DNA from: JAFGXT01 sp963677165
Lineage (GTDB): Bacteria; Verrucomicrobiota; Lentisphaeria; Victivallales; SZUA-371
Direction of reading: 5' to 3'
DNA: 64,000 nucleotides
Assembly (NCBI GenBank): GCA_963677165.2
Contig: CAXXSX010000002.1
Coordinates: 2,232,001 to 2,296,000 of the forward strand
A program made the translations under genes and the position numbers. Shown here piece after piece: positions 34,994 to 44,503 of this stretch. Positions within the stretch are counted from its first letter, which is position 1, and each line of letters opens with the position of its first letter. A model generated the notes under the pieces. The model was given only the letters and a program-made list of their open reading frames with translations. It made no database searches and was not told where the DNA came from.

Positions 34994-36166
34994 ATGTCTA
35001 ATCTTGCATTCAAAATCGAACCGGACTTTACAGAAGAAGCATTGTCATTAGGTCGTGGGAACCTGCTGGAGTCAATCAAACAGGATTATACCACTCTGGG
35101 ACTGATCGGGGAAGATCATAACAAACTCATGTGCTACCTGGCAGCCTTATCCCGTAAAATGGATACTCCTCTTAATATTCTGGTATTGAGTTCATCGGGA
35201 GCAGGGAAAAGCACCTTGCAGGATAAAACAATCAAACTGACTCCTCCAGAAGATGTAATCAGAACCTCATCAATTACCAGCAAAGCTCTGTTCTATATGG
35301 ATTCGCTGAAAGGGAAATTACTGGCGCTGGAAGAAGCGGCTGGAATGACTGATACCTATGCCATCCGCACCTTGATTACAGAAGGTCATTTAACGCTTGA
35401 AAGCGTCTCTGGGGGGCGATTAAAGACAACCCGAATAGAAGGTGGATGCAGCGTGTTTCAGACTACCACGAACCCTCAAATTAATCCAGAAACCAAGTCC
35501 CGATTCTTTATCCTTGGAGTGGATGAATCCAGGGAACAAACCCGACAAATCCTGGCAGCACAACGAAAATCCCATACCTTAACCGGACTCAAGGAAAACA
35601 CGGAAGTAACCACGATAATCAATAAACACCATACCTTCCAGAGAATGCTCAATCCCTATGCCGTGGTCAATCCTTATGCGGAATCGATATTTTATGAAGA
35701 CGACCGTTTACAGGCAAGACGTGACCAGCCCAAATTTCTGAATCTGTGCAGTGTAATAGCTTTTACCCGACAACTCCAGAAACAAATCAAAAGCTACGGC
35801 AATCAGAAATATATCGAAGTGGATAAATACGATATCGATGTTGCGGTCGAACTGGCATCAGAGATTATAGGAACGTCTCTGGATGATCTGTCACTTCCAG
35901 CCAGGGATTTACTGGCTCAATTGGACGATTATCTTCCAAAAGGACGTGACCGCAGCAAATCAACTTTCACCAGAAGGGAAATCATGGACCACACCGGCTG
36001 GACCAAAACTCGACTCCATATCCATTTACAGGAACTCCTCGACTTGGAACTGGTAATCAAGGAATCCGGTACAAAGAACAGCCTCCAGCATTACAAGCTC
36101 CTGTACAACGGAGAAGGAAAAGACGGCAAAAAATTCTTGATCGGATTAGGACAAAACCAGCACTAA
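34994..36166 (+). CDS. AAA-type ATPase with C-terminal winged helix
   Basis: A 390-residue protein. Walker A SSSGAGKSTLQDKTI, probable Walker B KLLALEEAAG, sensor-like QTTTNPQINPETKSRF and arginine-finger-like DESREQTRQ. These match the ATPase core of large CHC2-type primase proteins of integrated elements, but the zinc-finger and primase parts are absent. The C-terminus is a winged helix (FTRREIMDHTGWTKTRLHIHL). It may be a replication helicase or loader for the element. Start chosen after AAGGAAC at 34994. Confidence 0.75.
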   Translation: MSNLAFKIEPDFTEEALSLGRGNLLESIKQDYTTLGLIGEDHNKLMCYLAALSRKMDTPLNILVLSSSGAGKSTLQDKTIKLTPPEDVIRTSSITSKALFYMDSLKGKLLALEEAAGMTDTYAIRTLITEGHLTLESVSGGRLKTTRIEGGCSVFQTTTNPQINPETKSRFFILGVDESREQTRQILAAQRKSHTLTGLKENTEVTTIINKHHTFQRMLNPYAVVNPYAESIFYEDDRLQARRDQPKFLNLCSVIAFTRQLQKQIKSYGNQKYIEVDKYDIDVAVELASEIIGTSLDDLSLPARDLLAQLDDYLPKGRDRSKSTFTRREIMDHTGWTKTRLHIHLQELLDLELVIKESGTKNSLQHYKLLYNGEGKDGKKFLIGLGQNQH

Positions 36167-36267
36167 AACAAAATCATTTGCAAATTTGCAAAAGGTTTCA
36201 CCTTGCGTTTACCCCGTGTTCAGCCTGCATTCACCCAAAATTCACACTCCAAAAAAGGAGACTCCCC

Positions 36268-36342
36268 ATGAGCTTTATATTCCTACTCATCTGCATCATC
36301 TACGGACTAATCTTATTACTCCAAGACATCATCGACTTCTGA
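36268..36342 (+). CDS. 24-residue membrane peptide
   Basis: MSFIFLLICIIYGLILLL... preceded by a good AAAAGGAG site seven bases before the ATG. One hydrophobic helix ending in acidic residues, as in small toxin or regulatory peptides. It lies just after the ATPase gene. Confidence 0.42.
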   Translation: MSFIFLLICIIYGLILLLQDIIDF

Positions 36343-36455
36343 TGTAATAAGTTAGGAATTCATTGTTGATAAAAATAATGATTTTTTGAAATGGAACCTT
36401 TTCATAATTTGATTGAAAATAGAAGCTCGCCAAGATGATTTGCTCTTCATCAACT

Positions 36456-36785
36456 TTATTCATTCATTGCTTTGTGGTCAGTCAACGCTTTATTAACAGC
36501 ATCTTCAATGGCTTTACAAACAACATCTAAGTTTGTAGGATTTTTTTCTTCTTTCACTCCATTACTGTCAACTCGTGCCTTCCATTTATTATTCTTGAAG
36601 TACCCCTTTTTGACCTTATGTTCAGAAATAATATAACCTTCATCATCATAAAAAAAACGGTTGTCTAGTTTTGGTATTTCAAAATTAAAATTTTTTGCTT
36701 TCTTTACAATCTTCATCTCATTGTTGTTGAGAATAATTTCGATAGGATGAGAATCTTGATTAGGATTAATGATAGAAATGTTCAT
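36456..36785 (-). CDS. Hypothetical protein
   Basis: A 109-residue Asn/Lys-rich protein (MNISIINPNQDSHPIEIIL...). AAGGAAC precedes the ATG. No recognised domain. Low GC, like its neighbours. Confidence 0.5.
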   Translation of the reverse strand: MNISIINPNQDSHPIEIILNNNEMKIVKKAKNFNFEIPKLDNRFFYDDEGYIISEHKVKKGYFKNNKWKARVDSNGVKEEKNPTNLDVVCKAIEDAVNKALTDHKAMNE

Positions 36786-36912
36786 ATACGTTCCTTTTTT
36801 ATAAATATTTTTTATCGGTCTTACCTTGGACTTCTTTCATTTCTTGTAATATTTTTCTTCAACCCAAATTAATGTATATATAAAAAAGTTGGTTTTTTCA
36901 ATACGTTATTTG

Positions 36913-38523
36913 CTAATAGTACATTATCTCTTTGAAAATATCTTCAGTCTGCATTGTTTTTTTCAGCTTATGATATAATGTCTCAATATCAATGCAAAGT
37001 AGAATTAAGTTTTTTTCTGAAGCTTGTTTTCCTATTTGAGAAACAAGACAAACATCTAATTTTTCTTTAGTTATAAAAAAAATAGTATTTGTGAGTATAG
37101 GATTGGAAATGGCTTTTATACTATCGTGAAAATCATCCAGTACATTTTTTAATGAAAATGAAAGTTTACATATTATTCGGCAGTGTATATTTTTGAAAAT
37201 ACCTTTGCCACTGTCGACTCTTAACCACCAATTTGTATTCTTTTCTTCAAATGAGACCCCATTTAGATTCTGCAATAAATCTCGAGCTATTCCGTTAAAA
37301 GCATTCTCGGCATTAACTGCTGAAATATCGATATCATTAAATTTCATTAATGGACTAATTATTTTTTTTACAATATCATACAAATCCTGTGATTTTTTAA
37401 AAGCTCTTGATATTTCTCCTTGGGGAGACCTGACTCCTAGAGATAAAGTTCCGATTAATGTCTGTGTCAATGAATGAAACCCAGGGAGAGAGATATCATG
37501 TTTTTTCAATTCACTAAGTATATTTTCTGCAACTTTTTTTTGAACTTCCAAGTCAAAGCTTTTCTGGGGAGAATGAAGCTTTTTTAATACTCTTTCCAAG
37601 GTATAGAGAGGTACTCGGTAGCCACATCCCATATATATACCAAAATAGGCAAGAAAAGCACTACTAGAATGATGTAATAATTCAGAAAAGTCTGAAAATG
37701 CGGTTTCTAACTCTCCTGAATTAAAATTGTTTTCTAATGCGCTGTAATGTTCATGCGCTTTTTTATAATCATATTGAACAGCCTCAATATTCTTATCCAT
37801 TTTAACAAACCATGGATGTGGCGGTTGAAGAGCAATTTCTGAACAAATTGTTATAACTGTATCAAAGTGAATTCTATAGAGTTGTAACCTATTGATTTGA
37901 CGAAGACATTCGTCGATAATTACATTTTTTTGTTCTCCATTAATTCCCATATTTACTATTGGCAATTGTTTTGCTGCAATTGATTGAAGTAAATCATCAT
38001 ATATCCTTTTTTTGAATAAACCTTTAGATAAAAAATCAGGTCCTGAAGAAAAAAGGACTTCGATTTGCCTTTCGGGGTCTCCATATACACGAATATATAA
38101 ATCTCCCCATAAATCTTTACGTTTTTGGTCATTTATTGTTGCATCATACGAGTATAGAAGCTGGGAAACACAATAAGTAATGTCTCGTGTAGTCACATTA
38201 CTAGCAACACTGGCTGATTTACTTAATGCTTTGTCTAGTTTTTCCAGAACAAAAAAAACTGCTTTTAGAGGTATCCCCAACTCATGGAGTGAGGTGAACA
38301 ATCTTTCAGCCTTAAAGGTCTCAAAGTGGTTTTTCTTATGTACTTTACCACTAGGAATAACACTGTGTATCCTCTTGTCATAATGTTCAAATTTAGGAGA
38401 TAGAACTACTTCATAGAAGTCATCAATATCATGAAAACTTTTCTCTAAATCACTATTACCATAATTATGAATAATTATATCGCCACCAGCGACATTTGAA
38501 TTATTTCCTTTGTTTGTATTCAT
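36913..38523 (-). CDS. Large protein with N-terminal NVAGGDI tag, defence candidate
   Basis: A 536-residue protein starting MNTNKGNNSNVAGGDIIIHN. The short NVAGGDI beta-type tag is followed by a mostly helical body with an ATP-cone-like or nuclease-like region near residues 40-120 (SGKVHKKNHFETFKAERLFTSLHELGIPL) and a C-terminal alpha/beta part (NTIFFITKEKLDVCLVSQ, LILLCIDIETLY) that may be restriction-endonuclease-like. The region around residues 50-110 resembles the ATP-cone domain of regulators such as NrdR. No certain family. The adjacent small gene carries the same tag, indicating a functional pair. Confidence 0.6.
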   Translation of the reverse strand: MNTNKGNNSNVAGGDIIIHNYGNSDLEKSFHDIDDFYEVVLSPKFEHYDKRIHSVIPSGKVHKKNHFETFKAERLFTSLHELGIPLKAVFFVLEKLDKALSKSASVASNVTTRDITYCVSQLLYSYDATINDQKRKDLWGDLYIRVYGDPERQIEVLFSSGPDFLSKGLFKKRIYDDLLQSIAAKQLPIVNMGINGEQKNVIIDECLRQINRLQLYRIHFDTVITICSEIALQPPHPWFVKMDKNIEAVQYDYKKAHEHYSALENNFNSGELETAFSDFSELLHHSSSAFLAYFGIYMGCGYRVPLYTLERVLKKLHSPQKSFDLEVQKKVAENILSELKKHDISLPGFHSLTQTLIGTLSLGVRSPQGEISRAFKKSQDLYDIVKKIISPLMKFNDIDISAVNAENAFNGIARDLLQNLNGVSFEEKNTNWWLRVDSGKGIFKNIHCRIICKLSFSLKNVLDDFHDSIKAISNPILTNTIFFITKEKLDVCLVSQIGKQASEKNLILLCIDIETLYHKLKKTMQTEDIFKEIMYY

Positions 38524-38562
38524 TCTTGTCCCCTGCCTTTCTGCAATAGATTGTATAATAGC

Positions 38563-38739
38563 TTATAAATCTTTAGTGTTTATAGAAATGTTACCACCAG
38601 CAACATTTGAATCCTTTCCATTGTTAACATTATTCTGGCTGGAGATTTTTATTTTTAAAGAAAAAAGATTCCAAGCAACAAATAGAGAAATAAAAAGAGA
38701 AACTATCGAACATATACTTCCAGCTTCATTTAAAGTCAT
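38563..38739 (-). CDS. 58-residue membrane-tag protein with NVAGG motif
   Basis: Starts MTLNEAGSICSIVS, has one membrane helix (about residues 8-31) and ends NNVNNGKDSNVAGGNISIN. The SNVAGG(D/N)I motif recurs at the N-terminus of the next gene 39 bp downstream. A very strong ribosome site (AGGAGGGG) stands before the ATG. Probably the membrane partner of the 536-residue protein. Confidence 0.6.
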   Translation of the reverse strand: MTLNEAGSICSIVSLFISLFVAWNLFSLKIKISSQNNVNNGKDSNVAGGNISINTKDL

Positions 38740-39054
38740 ATCCCCTCCTGCCTGTTGTGACTAAAAAATAAAATAAAGAATTTATAATAAATATTAAATA
38801 ATAATAAGAAAAAATGCAAGAGATTAAAAAGGAAAAAGAATAAAATATTTGAAAAACAACCAAATTGTATTTTTTATAATAGCCATTAAGGACATTGCAA
38901 TAATGTTCTAATCAACATTGACAATACAAAACTAGAATAACCTTATCCCTTGCCGACTTATTCATTCAAGATTTTATGTTTATTCTGGCTTGGAAAACTC
39001 TCAGTGCAGTAATATAATTAAATAAATAATTTGCATTCAGAATCCAAGCATAAG
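38740..39054. other. AT-rich divergent intergenic region
   Basis: About 315 bp between the NVAGG pair and the PLD pair; very AT-rich with several imperfect -10/-35 options and no gene. Confidence 0.45.
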
Positions 39055-40845
39055 ATGAAATTCACCTTTGGGGAAGAGGATGTGCCTAAGTTGGGCATTT
39101 ATTGCAATCTATTAAGGGTTATGGGAATGGAACTGGGAAACAATTTACTTGTATGGACAAAATATGTACCTTCTTCAGAGGGGCAAGACCCTTTAGGTCT
39201 TAACCTTAGAGTATCACAGCGCTTAGGGGCAGAGCTGTTCCACTGTATAACATCTGTTACTCCACGAGCACGTTATTTTTCTATTTTCCCATGGGCTGTC
39301 CGTATTGCCCAAACTCTTTGTCATGATAAACCCATACAAGATACAGTTGCCCATTTAGAAAAGCTTTATACTACAGGATGTGTGTTATCCCATTGTGGAA
39401 GTAGCTGTGCTGGTGGAGGTTTAGGGGGGTCAGATGGATTAATCCTTTGGTACAATGACGCTTATTTAAAATATCAGGAATGGCAAAAGTTACCATTCTT
39501 AAAAAATCCTCTTTGGGATATTTATAAAGGTTCGATTTTTAACATCGAATGCTTTGAACCATCAAGTTCCCTTGAGGGTACTACCCTAGAAAATGGGGAT
39601 ATAGACTTTTCGGAGTTGAAGCTGTCAGATATAGGAAATGTGATGGCTGATGCATATCAAGAGGTGGTTGACACTATAGATTTCAATGCGGTTTTCAAGG
39701 AACAAGATGATAGTTTTTTTGATGAACTGAAACACTGGGGAACTGTTGCAGGTCTATGTGAATTGAATGAAAGTGATGCTGACTTTGTAGCTTTAACAAA
39801 GTTGTTTTTTGCTGAATTTGAATCAAGGAACCAAGATGCCCAAGAAATGCGACGTAATTCTCTTTTGTTGCTAATCTTTATCTCTCAAATACTGGCAGAC
39901 TCTGGATTAAAATTTGATACTGAAAATTTTGGGAATGCAGTTTATTTCAGGCAAGTAATTTCGCAAGAAGGGAATATTGCCAATATTCAACCTCCTGATT
40001 TGCTTGGTGACAATTTGAATTGCTGGAAATTATTTTATTCTCACTACTATCTTTCAGCATCCTTGGAAAATATGTTATGTAATTTGGTTGTTGAAGTAAA
40101 CCGGCATGGCAATGACGGTCTGGATTGGCAAAGCTGGTTTTTATCAGGCAATACAATGGATATAACAAAGACTCTCTCTTCTGAGTTAGGAATTTGCCCC
40201 AATAAAAATATCCTTAATTATAATGCGGTCGAATTGCTTAAGGAATTTGGTATTAAAATTGATGGAATGAACAAACTTACAAGAGAAGCCATTGCCCCAA
40301 TAGACGTATCCCATCCCCTATCAGAAAGAAACTTGCATCGATTTTTGAAGGACAAGAAATACTCATTTTCCCATGAAAACAATGCCATTGCTATTATTCT
40401 CATACTTGTTACTTCTTTAAGATTGCTAACCCAGAGAAATTCTCATTACTGGAATAAGCTTTCTAATGCTGTCAATAATGCCCCTTCTGAAAATATTACT
40501 GTTCCAGTTATAATTTCATCTTGGGAAAACAGGTATGGTGATTTTCTTTTAACCCCGTTCCATGAGTTAGGAAAAAATCTATTCAATTTGTTTGTAATTA
40601 GGTTGCACATAACACTTGGATATCAAAAGCAAGGAGCTTTTTTTTACGTTGACGAATCCCGTGTTTATAGTAAGGAAGTAAGGTATGAAAAACCGACCTA
40701 TGGTAACCCTAGATTGAATAATGCTTTACAGATACTTCGTGATTTAAAATTACTTGAGGATGATGATAGAGGTTTGACCAATCCAACAGAAAGAGGAGTA
40801 GGGCTCCTTAATAAATATACAGGTACACAGAATGGCATCAATTGA
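39055..40845 (+). CDS. Large protein preceding PLD nuclease, defence candidate
   Basis: A 596-residue protein (604 from the TTG at 39031). An early segment SVTPRARYFSIFPWAVRIA recalls a conserved motif of uncharacterised proteins that accompany PLD-domain genes in defence islands (from memory). A Gly/Cys-rich CGSSCAGGGLGGSDGL lies just after it. The rest is alpha-rich. It overlaps the PLD gene by 14 bp, so the two are co-translated. Confidence 0.6.
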   Translation: MKFTFGEEDVPKLGIYCNLLRVMGMELGNNLLVWTKYVPSSEGQDPLGLNLRVSQRLGAELFHCITSVTPRARYFSIFPWAVRIAQTLCHDKPIQDTVAHLEKLYTTGCVLSHCGSSCAGGGLGGSDGLILWYNDAYLKYQEWQKLPFLKNPLWDIYKGSIFNIECFEPSSSLEGTTLENGDIDFSELKLSDIGNVMADAYQEVVDTIDFNAVFKEQDDSFFDELKHWGTVAGLCELNESDADFVALTKLFFAEFESRNQDAQEMRRNSLLLLIFISQILADSGLKFDTENFGNAVYFRQVISQEGNIANIQPPDLLGDNLNCWKLFYSHYYLSASLENMLCNLVVEVNRHGNDGLDWQSWFLSGNTMDITKTLSSELGICPNKNILNYNAVELLKEFGIKIDGMNKLTREAIAPIDVSHPLSERNLHRFLKDKKYSFSHENNAIAIILILVTSLRLLTQRNSHYWNKLSNAVNNAPSENITVPVIISSWENRYGDFLLTPFHELGKNLFNLFVIRLHITLGYQKQGAFFYVDESRVYSKEVRYEKPTYGNPRLNNALQILRDLKLLEDDDRGLTNPTERGVGLLNKYTGTQNGIN

Positions 40846-42985
40846 GTTCACAAATATTTTTAGTGGTATCAAAGCAGAGATTGCCTTGTTTTCGACCTAT
40901 GATTTCGACCCTTTATTTTTTGAACAAAGGATTCTAACAAGTAAAGCTTTATCCGAAGCTAAACGAATTGCTGTTTTCATGGACTGGTATTGCTACTGTA
41001 AGCTTGGAAGAAGTGAAAATTATGCACGCTACATAAATAGCCGTTATCTTGTTATCCCAGTCAAAACAAAGGCTGGCGTTTTTCACCCCAAACTTCACAT
41101 ATTAATCCAGAAAGATTGTGGTCGTATTATTTGTGGAAGTAATAATCTGACTCAATCTGGAAGTATCCATAATCTTGAGCTATTCAATTACGTTGATGTT
41201 GGAGGAGAGTTGCAGCCTGATAACAGGCTTGCACTTCAAACCCTTGAGTTTTTTAGAAATTCATCCAAGCAATCAGATACCAGGGAAGCAGCTTTGTCTT
41301 CCAAATGGTTGGATGATATTAATATTGATTACCCGTGGACAAATGATACTCATGAAAACAAAGAGCAAGAAATCCAACTCATTGATTCTTTTTCTTCATC
41401 TCCATTAAAGTGGCTTGAGAACAATATAAAAAATGAAAAAGTGGAAAAACTGGTTATTGTCTCTCCATTTTATGATTCTGACTTGAGGCTTTTTGAGCAT
41501 ATATATGCTTTTCTCCCAGAAGTTGATATTGAAATTTATGCCCAACAAAAATCGAGTTCCCTTCCTGCAAATGTTCTTCATGAGAAGTTTCCTTGCATTA
41601 AGTTATATGATGTGTCTTCGATTCCAAATAGAAGGCTACATGCAAAATTGGTATTGGTAAAGCTTGAAAATAGAACCTTATGTCTTTCAGGTAGTGCCAA
41701 TTTTACAAATGCTGCTTTTAATGGTATTAATACAGAATGCTGCCTTGGGTTTGATGTTCAGGGGGAAATGGATATTTTTTCAGATGATATTTTTTCAGTA
41801 TCTAAAATTGATGCTTGTGATTTCCAACCAGGTGATATTGAAGAGCCCAAAGCCCCAACAGAAGAAAATGGAGGATTAGTTATCAGTGGGGCAGCTATTC
41901 AAGACCAACAGCTAGTATTTGATTTTTATGTTCGGAATGAGCTCAAATTTGATGAACTTACTGTTTCCCTGAAAAAGGTTGGAGAGGAGCATCCTGTACT
42001 CTCACGGAAAATAGATGTTTCAAAAAGAAATTCTACATATAAATTCAAATGTGAAGAAGGACTATTGAAGGAGCTTAAAGGAACGGTTTCGTGTTATTTG
42101 CGTGGAAAGAGTGGAGGCGAGATATATCAAAGTCCTTCCTGTTGGCTTATACAAGAAGCAAATTTGACATATGTTCATTCAGGAGTATCCAGGCACAATG
42201 AAAGGGAAAAAATCATTCAAGAATCAGGGAATGGTCTTGTCGAATATCTTGATAGGCTGGGAGATAATGGCGGACAAGAGGCAATCATTGACTTTTTAAA
42301 TCATCTAAAAATCAGGTTTTCAGATGAAAAAAATTTGATTGGTGCAACAAAAGGATTTCCTGTAAACATAAAAGACCCGACTATTTCAGGAGATATGCCT
42401 TCTTGGATGCATTCTTTGGCTGAAAATAGTGATTTTGAGAAGGTGGTCTATGATTTTGTGGATAGGCATCATAAAGAAAACCTTAACCATCATGCAATAA
42501 GAGGTAATCTTAATGGTCTAGAAAATTTTGTGGATGTCTTTCTCATAACCAATAAACTGTTGTATACTTATCAAACACGTGGTTTTTTGAAGAAATTTAA
42601 GACTATGTTGCGCTATCGAAAAAGCTTAGCGATACTGACACAAGGGGGAACTTTTGTGGAAAGTGAACAAACATATGATGGATTCCTATTAAAAATATTT
42701 GCTGCCCATTCAGGAGATATGGAAACGATAACCGACTTGTTAATCAAATACAGGCTTGTTGAACATGCTGCATTGGCTTTAATCATGGCTCAGTTAATAA
42801 ACCAGTCCATAAGAAAACGCCCATTAGGAGATTGCCTTCCCCAAGATGCAGAGAACCTTCAATGGCTGTGCAAAGCTACAAATATAAATCCAAACAAAGA
42901 GCGATTTTGCGAAATCCTTCCATTGTATAATATTGATAATGAAAAACAATGGGAAAACTATTTTGAGGAACAGAAGTTCACTTAA
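40832..42985 (+). CDS. PLD-superfamily nuclease-like protein
   Basis: A 717-residue protein with two HKD-type halves: H85-P-K87 followed by GSNNLT, and H270-A-K272 followed by GSANFT, giving a complete PLDc_2-type active site in one chain. About 400 C-terminal residues are helical without known domain. Proteins of this architecture occur in defence islands (for example the PLD component of DISARM), but no DISARM helicase is present here. Coupled to the upstream 596-residue gene. Confidence 0.8.
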   Translation: MASIEFTNIFSGIKAEIALFSTYDFDPLFFEQRILTSKALSEAKRIAVFMDWYCYCKLGRSENYARYINSRYLVIPVKTKAGVFHPKLHILIQKDCGRIICGSNNLTQSGSIHNLELFNYVDVGGELQPDNRLALQTLEFFRNSSKQSDTREAALSSKWLDDINIDYPWTNDTHENKEQEIQLIDSFSSSPLKWLENNIKNEKVEKLVIVSPFYDSDLRLFEHIYAFLPEVDIEIYAQQKSSSLPANVLHEKFPCIKLYDVSSIPNRRLHAKLVLVKLENRTLCLSGSANFTNAAFNGINTECCLGFDVQGEMDIFSDDIFSVSKIDACDFQPGDIEEPKAPTEENGGLVISGAAIQDQQLVFDFYVRNELKFDELTVSLKKVGEEHPVLSRKIDVSKRNSTYKFKCEEGLLKELKGTVSCYLRGKSGGEIYQSPSCWLIQEANLTYVHSGVSRHNEREKIIQESGNGLVEYLDRLGDNGGQEAIIDFLNHLKIRFSDEKNLIGATKGFPVNIKDPTISGDMPSWMHSLAENSDFEKVVYDFVDRHHKENLNHHAIRGNLNGLENFVDVFLITNKLLYTYQTRGFLKKFKTMLRYRKSLAILTQGGTFVESEQTYDGFLLKIFAAHSGDMETITDLLIKYRLVEHAALALIMAQLINQSIRKRPLGDCLPQDAENLQWLCKATNINPNKERFCEILPLYNIDNEKQWENYFEEQKFT

Positions 42986-43055
42986 AGTTATTATTTATAA
43001 TAATGGAAATTATAGTGGAGAAATAACATAACCACAAAAATAAAGGAAAAGTTAA

Positions 43056-43331
43056 ATGAACGAAGAAGATTTAGAAATGAAAAAAGAAGATTATGAATTT
43101 ATCTTTGAAATTGTTGAGAATGCTGTAGGGGTGGAAGGGGTACCTAAATCTGTTATAATTGAAGCTGTTATCAATGAGTTTAGGGAACTCGAAAATGTTA
43201 TGCAGATAGAGATTGACAACGCAAAAGAAAAGTACAAAGCTAATAGGGCTAATCTTTTTGAATATCTTAAAAATGGTCAATATATTGAAACAGAAAACAC
43301 AACCATGCTTAAACACCTCCTCGGTAGGTAA
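43056..43331 (+). CDS. Small acidic coiled-coil protein
   Basis: A 91-residue protein, mostly helical and acidic (MNEEDLEMKKEDYEFIFEIVENAVG...). AAGGAAAAG stands upstream of the ATG. Possibly a third member of the PLD operon; no family. Confidence 0.55.
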   Translation: MNEEDLEMKKEDYEFIFEIVENAVGVEGVPKSVIIEAVINEFRELENVMQIEIDNAKEKYKANRANLFEYLKNGQYIETENTTMLKHLLGR

Positions 43332-43661
43332 TCATTTTCACTTGAAGGACGGACTTTAAGTAATATTTTCATTAAGTTTTATAACAATCATTTTCAACTG
43401 TCGTATGAAAGCAAGGAGGCTAGATGTTACTTTATGACGGCAAATAAAAAACACCCATTCTTAAGATGTATAATTACTTAACCATAAAATAGAAGTGAAT
43501 CCTGGTGTTTAGACTATTCACCCCAATACTACTCGACCTATTTTTTTCTGAGCGACAACTTTTTTTCTGTAAAATATATCAAATAAAAAACGTAATACAC
43601 ATCAGATATTTTATTCTTTTACCGTACATTAAAAGGTATAGTTAATTAAAAGAAGAATAAA
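43332..43661. other. Intergenic region before restriction gene cluster
   Basis: About 330 bp, AT-rich, with no gene. A 7-codon frame after AAGGAGG at about 43,414 was seen but is not convincing. It presumably holds the promoter of the R-M cluster. Confidence 0.4.
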
Positions 43662-44493
43662 ATGACACAACCAGCAAGTGATATTAGTGTTGCAATCAAA
43701 GCTATTATTGGTTCCTTAGATAGAGATGGAAAATTATTAATTAATACCAATAGTAATTCGCACCATGGGAATGCTACTAGCCAATCGGGAATAGCATATG
43801 AAGAATTCATTAAGTTAGCATTCTGCAGTTTTTCAGATACTAAGAACGAGATATTAGAATGGCAGGGGTCTGCTAATCATTTCCCAGATATAATAATACG
43901 AAATGGGGATGCTATTGAAGTGAAAAAGGTTGAAGCATATAGCAAGGTACAATTAAACAGTATTCCTATTCATTCGAGTTTATTGAAAAATCAATGTATT
44001 AAAGCTGTGCAAAACAAATTGGTTGAATGGCAAAATAACGAGCCCAAAAATTTAGTGTATTGTTTTTTACTTTCTAAAGACAATAGAATACATAAGATGG
44101 CATTTATTCATGAAGTTTGTCTAGCTCACTTTGATACTGGTGACTTAAAGGACAGAATATCACAATCAATTAAAAATGAATTGGAAAAGGATAACTTATC
44201 CTTATGATGCTGAGTTTATAGAATCAAATGAGATGGCACGAATAAAAGTAGGTTCGGTGTATGAAATTAATACTATATTAAGATGTCGCCCGATGTGGAC
44301 CATTACGAATCCATTTTCTATTGGAAGTTTATTTACAAAGAATACAAATGCTTTTGAAATATCCGCAGTCATTCCTATAAATAAGTTTGAAAATCTTATC
44401 GAAAAAGAGTATCTTGAAAGTGATTTGGATGTTGACAGGGATTTCTCTTTCTTAGGAGAAAAGGTTGTAAAAGTAAATTTCAAAAAGAGTTGA
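43662..44493 (+). pseudogene. NgoPII-like restriction endonuclease, split at TGA
   Basis: Two frames together cover one protein of about 276 residues, the usual length of the NgoPII (GGCC) family. The first frame (43662-44207) has the catalytic PD-(D/E)XK motif P75-D76...E86-x-K88 in FPDIIIRNGDAIEVKKVE. It ends at a TGA after LEKDNLSL. The next frame continues DAEFIESNEMARI...RCRPMWTITNPF, like the family C-terminus. Skipping one base at TTA-TGA joins them exactly, so this is either a recent +1 mutation, an assembly error or programmed frameshifting. Followed directly by its presumed methyltransferase. Confidence 0.7.
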
Positions 44494-44503
44494 TAAAAAT
44501 AAC

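Noticed and set aside
43409..43444. AAGGAGG followed by a 7-codon frame
   Set aside because: Too short and not repeated; no sign of selection can be read.
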